From: Oryzias latipes
Taxonomy: Eukaryota > Chordata > Actinopteri > Beloniformes > Adrianichthyidae
Direction: 5' to 3'
DNA: 64,000 bases
Assembly (NCBI RefSeq): GCF_002234675.1
Contig: NC_019870.2
Coordinates: 6,270,485-6,334,484, forward strand
A program made the translations under genes and the position numbers. Under the pieces are notes generated by a model, which was not told where the DNA came from, ran no database searches, and saw only the letters and a list, made by a program, of their open reading frames with translations. Below, piece after piece: positions 58,500 to 64,000 of the stretch; positions within the stretch are counted from its first letter, which is position 1, and every line of letters starts with the position of its first letter.

Positions 58500-60365
58500 A
58501 ACGAAAGCTTGACTTTGTTGCAGAGAGCAGGTATGTGGCTTTTCTCCAAGGAATCTAACAAAAAAAAGATTTTATATTTAATATAGTTCTCTTTTGCAGA
58601 AAAACAGAGACCCGTACCCTTCAGAGTGGAAGGCGGTGAATTCATTTTGTCTGTGTTCTCCTATTAGCTGCAGGTTATGAAAGAAATATTTTGCACTTTT
58701 TGTTGCAGGTTGGGTTTTGTTGCTTAAAATTGTTGTTTACAGTTAAGGCCGGTTTTGATCAAATTATCCTGAGTTTTATATTCTTAATTCTTAAGCTGTT
58801 TTGTGTATTTATTTCTCAGATAATCTGAGTTTCCCCTGAATTCTAGGGACATTTAAGGCTATTTGTTCCCAAATAGTCCCCAAAAAATTAGTTTCAGTGA
58901 TTGTTTGTTGTTTAAATAAAGTTGGAGAGAAAAAAAGTGAAAGACTTATTCTTCTACTACTAGTTTTGTTGCTTTGAGACTGCTGTTGTGCCATTACTGC
59001 CACCTGCTGGTTAAAGTAAGTTATTTTTATTCAAAGATTTTTATTGTCATTGTATTCCTACAATGAAATTTTGAAAATGTCATAATTCTGCTTTTTCTCT
59101 TGTTTTTTGGACAAAAGGTCATTTGTGTACAATTGTTATTTTTTATTTAAGAAGTGGTTATTCCACAAAATTTGCCTGTTGTAGTGCAAAAATTGCTTTA
59201 ACTTCAAGGTTAAAATCTAAATAAAGTTTTGTCAGATTTGCTGTCAACACATTTTAATTAAATTGAGTATTTTCAGCAACCAATCTATTTCCTGCTTATA
59301 ATCTCTTCTCATAACAATTCTAACATGTTGAAATGCTTCTGGTATTTATTATTGCATTACTAAACTGTCTGTTTCTACACTTTTATATTCTTATTTCTCC
59401 ATCCTTCCACTGGCCACCACACACACAAAAAAAAAAGTATTACGAATTTCTTTGTTTTATAAACCTGTCTGGAAAAAAGCTTCAGAAAAGGCTACATCTT
59501 TCATCTTTGAGCATGGCTCCAATAAACAGACCACCTTTGTGTTTTTCCCCATAAATGTATGACTTTGTTCTCGTAATTTACAGTTAGGACTTTTTATTGT
59601 AAATTTAGGACTTTAAAGTCGTAATTTAAAAAAAATAAATGTTTGTAAACACCCCCTAAAAATCCGTTTTAGTTTTCAGTTACTCATTTACAGAAATAAA
59701 GACTTTTGTGTCTATTACTCTGCACTAAATTTGATCAAGTTAACGTAAAAATTGTTTTTACTTTTTATGTGAAGTCACAAAAGTTATACTGAGTTATAAT
59801 CCTGGTGGTGTTATTTTTACTTAAAATTCTGCATATCCCTTTTGAGTAGTTTTCAATTTTTAAATCTGATTATTACTGCCTTTGGTTCATGCATCCTGTT
59901 GTTTTTTATCATGCTTTGTATATTGTTTAGAAATAAAGCCCAAAAAAAAGTGAATACAGACAATTTTAAGAATGTGTGGTTGGTATCTTTAAATGATTTT
60001 GAAAAATCGTAAGGTAAAACTCTACACTTTAAAATTAAAGAATTTCGCTCACCATGCATTGAAAAATGTTCCCTCAAATTAATCATTTGTGGCCATGAAT
60101 TTTCATTTTGTGTGCACAAATTACTATCGTGTAGCCCAAAAAAATCTGAATTTGATCAGCCTTTTGTGCACACATTAGTATTTTATTTAATTACTTCTAC
60201 TAATTTGTGAGTTCAAAATACTAATTTGGGCCTGCAAAACAGTTATTGGTGCTTATAATGCTAATTTGTGAAATGGTAATTTGTGTGACAAAGATGGGGA
60301 CGCTGTGTAAGCCAATGCAATCAATGCGCAGATTTTACGACACTGTTTTGACTTTCGACATGTCA
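58500..60365. other. Intergenic space between ppp1r26 and mrps2
   Basis: The left part, to about 58,940 or 59,240, is probably the ppp1r26 3' UTR. I found no exon resembling PIERCE1 (C9orf116), which lies between these two genes in human. AT-rich, with no recognised repeat family. Confidence 0.45.
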
Positions 60366-60377
60366 GCGCATGCGCAC
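60366..60377 (+). promoter_or_regulatory. NRF1-like site in the mrps2 promoter
   Basis: GCGCATGCGCAC, with A before it, matches the NRF1 palindrome (YGCGCAYGCGCR) at 11 of 12 positions and lies 32 bases before the ATG. NRF1 drives many nuclear genes for mitochondrial proteins, which fits mrps2. Transcription probably starts between here and 60,409. Confidence 0.65.
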
Positions 60378-60408
60378 TCTCCTGACCTTCTGAAGCAGGA
60401 AAGTAAGC

Positions 60409-61676
60409 ATGGCGGTTCGTGCTTTCTCAAAAGGTACGTTATTAATGTTTTACGCAGAGATGCTGTTGTTTGTTTTTGATATATATTAAAAATGCGTAAA
60501 CTTAGCTTCTTGTGCATATTAACAGACGTTTTCTGTTTATTAAAAACATTTGGTATTAGCCTGAAATGTTTGGCTACGGTTATGTCCAACTATAATGGAT
60601 CTATTTCTTCAGGTCTGTTGGGGATACGACACTCTCGGGGTGTCCTAACTAAGTATTCAAGCGCCGGGCAGACGGTTTCCGCTGCAGCATCGGTCTCATC
60701 GCCCCAGCTACAACCTAACGACGCTGCCGGTGAGTACTCTGGATATGCAAAAACTCCGGGATCGCCTGAACTATAATTGATTGTTTTGCTTGCAGAGAAA
60801 ATCCTCAACCTGCCTCTCGAGAAGCCGGACTTCTTTCGTGTGGCGGAGCTTTTCTCGTTGAAGGATCTATTTGATGCCAGGGTGCACCTGGGCCACAAAA
60901 AGGGCTGCAGACACAGGTCAGACCTCAAAATCCTGGTTGACCTTTTTCTATTTTTTTAATCTAAAATGACATACCAACTGTCTGCGTGTTGGGGACAACT
61001 GTTTTGTGAAATACTAGAAGTCTTTTCTTTTCTCTTTTATTTTTGGATCATTGATTGAAAATCTGTACTAAAGCTGTTTTATAATCAAATCCACCACGAT
61101 GACTGAAACGTTTGTGTTCCTCTGTTTAGGCTCATGGAGCCTTATCTATATGGATGCCGTTTGGATCAGGACATCTTCGATCTGGACCAGACGGTGGAGC
61201 ACCTTCAGCTGGCCCTAAACTTCACTGCCCACATAGCATATCGAGGCGGCATCATCCTCTTCGTCAGCCGCCGCCGCCAGTTTGGCCACTTGGTGGAGAG
61301 CACAGCCAAAGACTGCGGGGAGTATGCACACACACGGTACTGGCAGGGCGGCCTCCTCACCAACGCTAACATCCAGTATGGCCCTGGGGTGCGCCTGCCG
61401 GACCTCATCATCTTCCTGTCGACCCTCAACAACGTCTTCCAGCAGCACGTCGGTGTCAGAGATGCGGCCAAAATGAACATCCCCACAGTGGGGGTGGTGG
61501 ACTCGAACTGCAACCCCTGTCTGGTGACGTACCCTGTCCCGGGAAATGATGACACTCCGGTCGCCATGGAGCTGTACTGCCGCTTATTTAAGATGACTAT
61601 CAACCGCGCCAAAGACAAAAGGAGGCAGATGGAGCTTCTTTATGGCCTGAATGCACCTTCTCCCTCCAACTCATGA
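60409..61676 (+). CDS. mrps2: Mitochondrial small ribosomal subunit protein uS2m
   Basis: Coding join 60,409-60,433, 60,613-60,729, 60,796-60,916 and 61,130-61,676, giving 269 residues (human 296). All introns are GT-AG and the phases agree (1, 1, 2). The first ATG gives [18 protein letters not shown], basic and low in acids, as expected of a mitochondrial targeting sequence. The uS2 fold follows from about residue 66: [19 protein letters not shown] (67-84), the [14 protein letters not shown] block, LPDLIIFLS (177-185), and the diagnostic [13 protein letters not shown] (205-217) with TYPVPGNDD (221-229). uS2m is part of the mitoribosomal small subunit and acts in mitochondrial translation. 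The ATG context AAGCATGG is acceptable. Confidence 0.95.
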
Positions 61677-61731
61677 TGCACTTTGATTTCTCAGTTTGCA
61701 ACAAAGTAAAAGACTTTTTTTCTTACTGGAC

Positions 61732-61762
61732 AATAAATGTGTCTAAAAGTCGTCATAATAAA
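61732..61762 (+). terminator. mrps2 polyadenylation signals
   Basis: Two AATAAA hexamers, at 61,732-61,737 and 61,757-61,762, lie 56-86 bases after the stop, giving a very short 3' UTR. Confidence 0.75.
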
Positions 61763-61769
61763 CCTCTTA

Positions 61770-62540
61770 AGTCTAAACACAGTTCTTGTTACATGTAACA
61801 TCAGCTCAATTCCAGACAAAACATTTTTTACAGTTGGATTTCAGCAAAAACTAAACTTGTTCGCTTCTTTGCAGTGCAATAAAAAGACTAATTCATGATT
61901 TTTTCAATTGTGTCTCAAAGAACTACAACACAAAACTAACAGTTATTGTGAAAACAATAACAAGTCCTAATGGCTGCCTCAGTCATTTTTCCTTCTTTAA
62001 TCTGAATTCAATCAATTGTAAGAAAAAACGATTACATTTACAATATTACATTACAATTTATATTATCTTGAGGTCTAAACAGCTGATTTTGGATAAAACA
62101 TACACTTTTATTTTGACCTATTTTAAATTACAATAATTTTGTAAACTCTGAAACATAAGAATTTAAATGAAAGCCCGTACTGGTTTACTTGAAAAGTTTT
62201 GTGTCATTCCATACGCATTTTCAACGCAACAAATTTATCGGACTACCGGTAGTTTAAAAATAAAACCTGACAAGGCGGTAATTTGATATCCGCCAAAATG
62301 AAGTTTGGTTCTTCGCAGCTTCCGTACTGGTTTACTGCAGCAATCTTCGATTTGGCCACTGGGGGGAGCAGCTGTCGCCCCAGGTTGCGGTGAGTGGGTG
62401 GTTTTAACTTTTTCATGGAAAACAACGGGTTTTTTTTTCTTACTTGCGTCATTATCGATCCGAGTGAAACTGAAACTCCGAACCACTAACACTTTGACGT
62501 TTATTTCCCTAAAAGAAGTGACGTTTCCGGTAAACGTTCC
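61770..62540. other. Intergenic DNA right of mrps2
   Basis: Mostly AT-rich. A short ATG frame (62,298-62,393, 31 codons) ends in LR and overlaps a GCG|GTGAGT donor-like site at 62,390, but nothing supports it as a gene. Confidence 0.4.
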
Positions 62541-62600
62541 ATACTGAAAAGTTCCTGCGCGCGTGCTCAGCAGAGCAGCAGGTTATTTAGGTCAGATTAA
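62541..62600 (+). promoter_or_regulatory. Possible small CpG promoter
   Basis: CCTGCGCGCGTGCTCAGC within AT-rich surroundings, about 1.1 kb ahead of the GC-rich stretch at the right edge. It may be the start of a downstream gene on the plus strand. Weak evidence. Confidence 0.25.
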
Positions 62601-63042
62601 AACAAATCAGATTAAACGTTTAATAAAGTTTTTATGTTCGTTAAACGTCGCTTTCTTTCGCCGTTAGTTACGCCAAGTTAAGAAAAGAAATCGTGTGAAT
62701 GCAGTTTTTAAATGGTATTAAAGCAGTTTTAATATATTAATATTTACAACATTCTTGGAGGAAACGCAACAAATAATAAACGTGAGGTTGTAAAAGCACA
62801 TCACGTGGTATTCAAGTAACTTTTTAGGCAAAACACGAACAATTTTCAGACTTGAAGACTGCATGACTCAATTATATCTTTCTGCAGCACTGATTGAGTA
62901 AAAAGAAACAAATTTCATCTTAAAATGTTTACATTCTTTCATTGTAAAGGAAATGTAAGTGTGAATTATTGTGGTTTATTCTAAATTATACTTTCAAAAC
63001 AAATGGCAAATGTATTTCTTTTCACACACTTCCATAAATACA

Positions 63043-63082
63043 CACACACACACAAATATATTTATATATATATATATATTTT
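63043..63082. repeat. Microsatellite (CA)n then (TA)n
   Basis: A run of ACACACAC followed after a short break by TATATATATA and a T run. Confidence 0.85.
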
Positions 63083-63701
63083 TTTTTTCAATGTATCTGA
63101 ATTAAAATGTATACACTTGTCCCATATTTGGGGCCTTAAGATTTAAGACTTGGAAGACGTTCGGTTGCTCACATGCAGACTTGACTTCGAGGACCCTTGC
63201 TCTGTGATTGAAAAATAAAAATATGTATATAAACTAAATAGAAATAAGCACTACTGAAACAAAGAAAAGCTGTATTTACAGTGCTGTTGCTTTGGGAATC
63301 CATAAACACTAAAATATTGTGTTTTTTGATTGTATTTAGTTTTTTCCCGCTGAATGGAAACTTGACCTCAATTTGTTTCCATAAATGTCAAAGTTATCCT
63401 CATTTAGCAAAAAGTAACTTGTGATCATGTTGAGACTATTGTAAAAAACAAGTTAATGGACATTTAATGAGTAATATATTACTCAAAATTAATTCTTAGT
63501 GGCTCACACCACTTAAATATAGCAAAACCTGTTATGTTTCTGTAATATATTACTTTAGTATTGTGTTACAAATAACTGTGACTCTGCATTTCCCCTCAGA
63601 AATGACTGGAAGTGTGAGGATTTGTGTATTTTGTTGTTCTCATTTGTGGACATCAGAGCATCTTGGTTGTGTTTACAGCAGCATTGTTGTCTTCTGTTGC
63701 A

Positions 63702-64000
63702 GTGAGGAGACGCATGGCTCGACTCCCATGAGAAAGAGGCCAGCTGATCACACATGACTGCTTTTTAAAGAATGGTAACTTGTCTTGCCGGGAGCTTGTG
63801 ACAGTGAAACTCTCTAAGTGGACACATGAGAGTGAACGCTGCCCCTTGAGATGCAGCTCAGGCGTCTGTGCCTCTGCTGTGCATTAGGAGGGCAGAAAGC
63901 GACAGGCTCTCGATAGCTCCAGGTCCCCCGTGGTGGACTTTGAGTATGGAACCGGGCCTGACATGTTACTGTGGAGCCAGAACTCCTGTCTCTGATCACT
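63702..64000 (+). other. Possible 5' exon of an unidentified downstream gene
   Basis: TTGTCTTCTGTTGCAG at 63,686-63,701 is a good acceptor. After it GC content rises and open stretches appear, among them NGNLSCRELVTVKLSKW (ending at 63,887) and SSRSPVVDFEYGTG with a stop at 63,993. An ATG at 63,946 opens MEPGLTCYCGARTPVSDH to the window edge. The frames disagree, so this may be a 5' UTR exon with the start near the end. No protein family was recognised. Confidence 0.3.

Noticed and set aside
62298..62393. 31-codon frame MKFGSSQLPYWFTAAIF... near a donor-like GTGAGT
   Set aside because: No acceptor-linked continuation or family match was found; it is too short to support as an exon.

Overview
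This window is eukaryotic and almost certainly from a teleost fish. The evidence is AT-rich DNA, two intron-containing vertebrate genes side by side (ppp1r26 and mrps2, which are also neighbours on human 9q34.3), and many fish-type transposable elements: L2/CR1-group LINEs, tRNA-derived SINEs, solo LTRs, and hAT-, Harbinger-, piggyBac- and Tc1-like elements. The species cannot be named from the sequence. Everything here was read by eye, without alignment or database search.

Layout: positions 1-50,500 hold no host protein-coding gene that I can recognise. They are a repeat-rich desert. Its dominant structure is a tandem array at about 5,711-19,904. The array has at least three near-identical 5.5-6.1 kb units, each a composite of older insertions: an unclassified repeat, a dead LINE, a solo LTR and a decayed hAT transposase. 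It is interrupted by exactly 1,000 Ns (17,326-18,325), so the real copy number is unknown. Further right are a 1.4 kb element with terminal inverted repeats (TIRs) carrying a solo LTR inside it, SINEs, several TIR elements with readable target-site duplications, five copies of a TTAA-flanked MITE, and at least eight copies of an unclassified repeat called family R here.

Positions 50,530-62,600 are the gene-bearing part. A CpG-rich segment (50,530-51,550) looks like the promoter and untranslated first exon of ppp1r26, with a CCG|GTGAGT donor after 50,755. The main coding exon runs 53,367-56,500. Its apparent TAA stop lies inside a consensus GTAAGT donor, and an in-frame exon at 58,265-58,499 adds 77 residues, so the full protein is probably 1,122 residues. 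Just downstream on the same strand, mrps2 has four coding exons (60,409-61,676; 269 residues) and a near-perfect NRF1 site 32 bases before its ATG. PPP1R26 is a nuclear/nucleolar PP1 regulator and uS2m is a protein of the mitochondrial small ribosomal subunit; their adjacency is conserved synteny, not a shared pathway.

The right edge (63,690-64,000) rises in GC and has open stretches that may be the 5' end of another gene, which I could not identify. I found no tRNA, rRNA or CRISPR array. No intact transposase or reverse transcriptase gene is present: every mobile-element frame I read is truncated, frameshifted or stopped.
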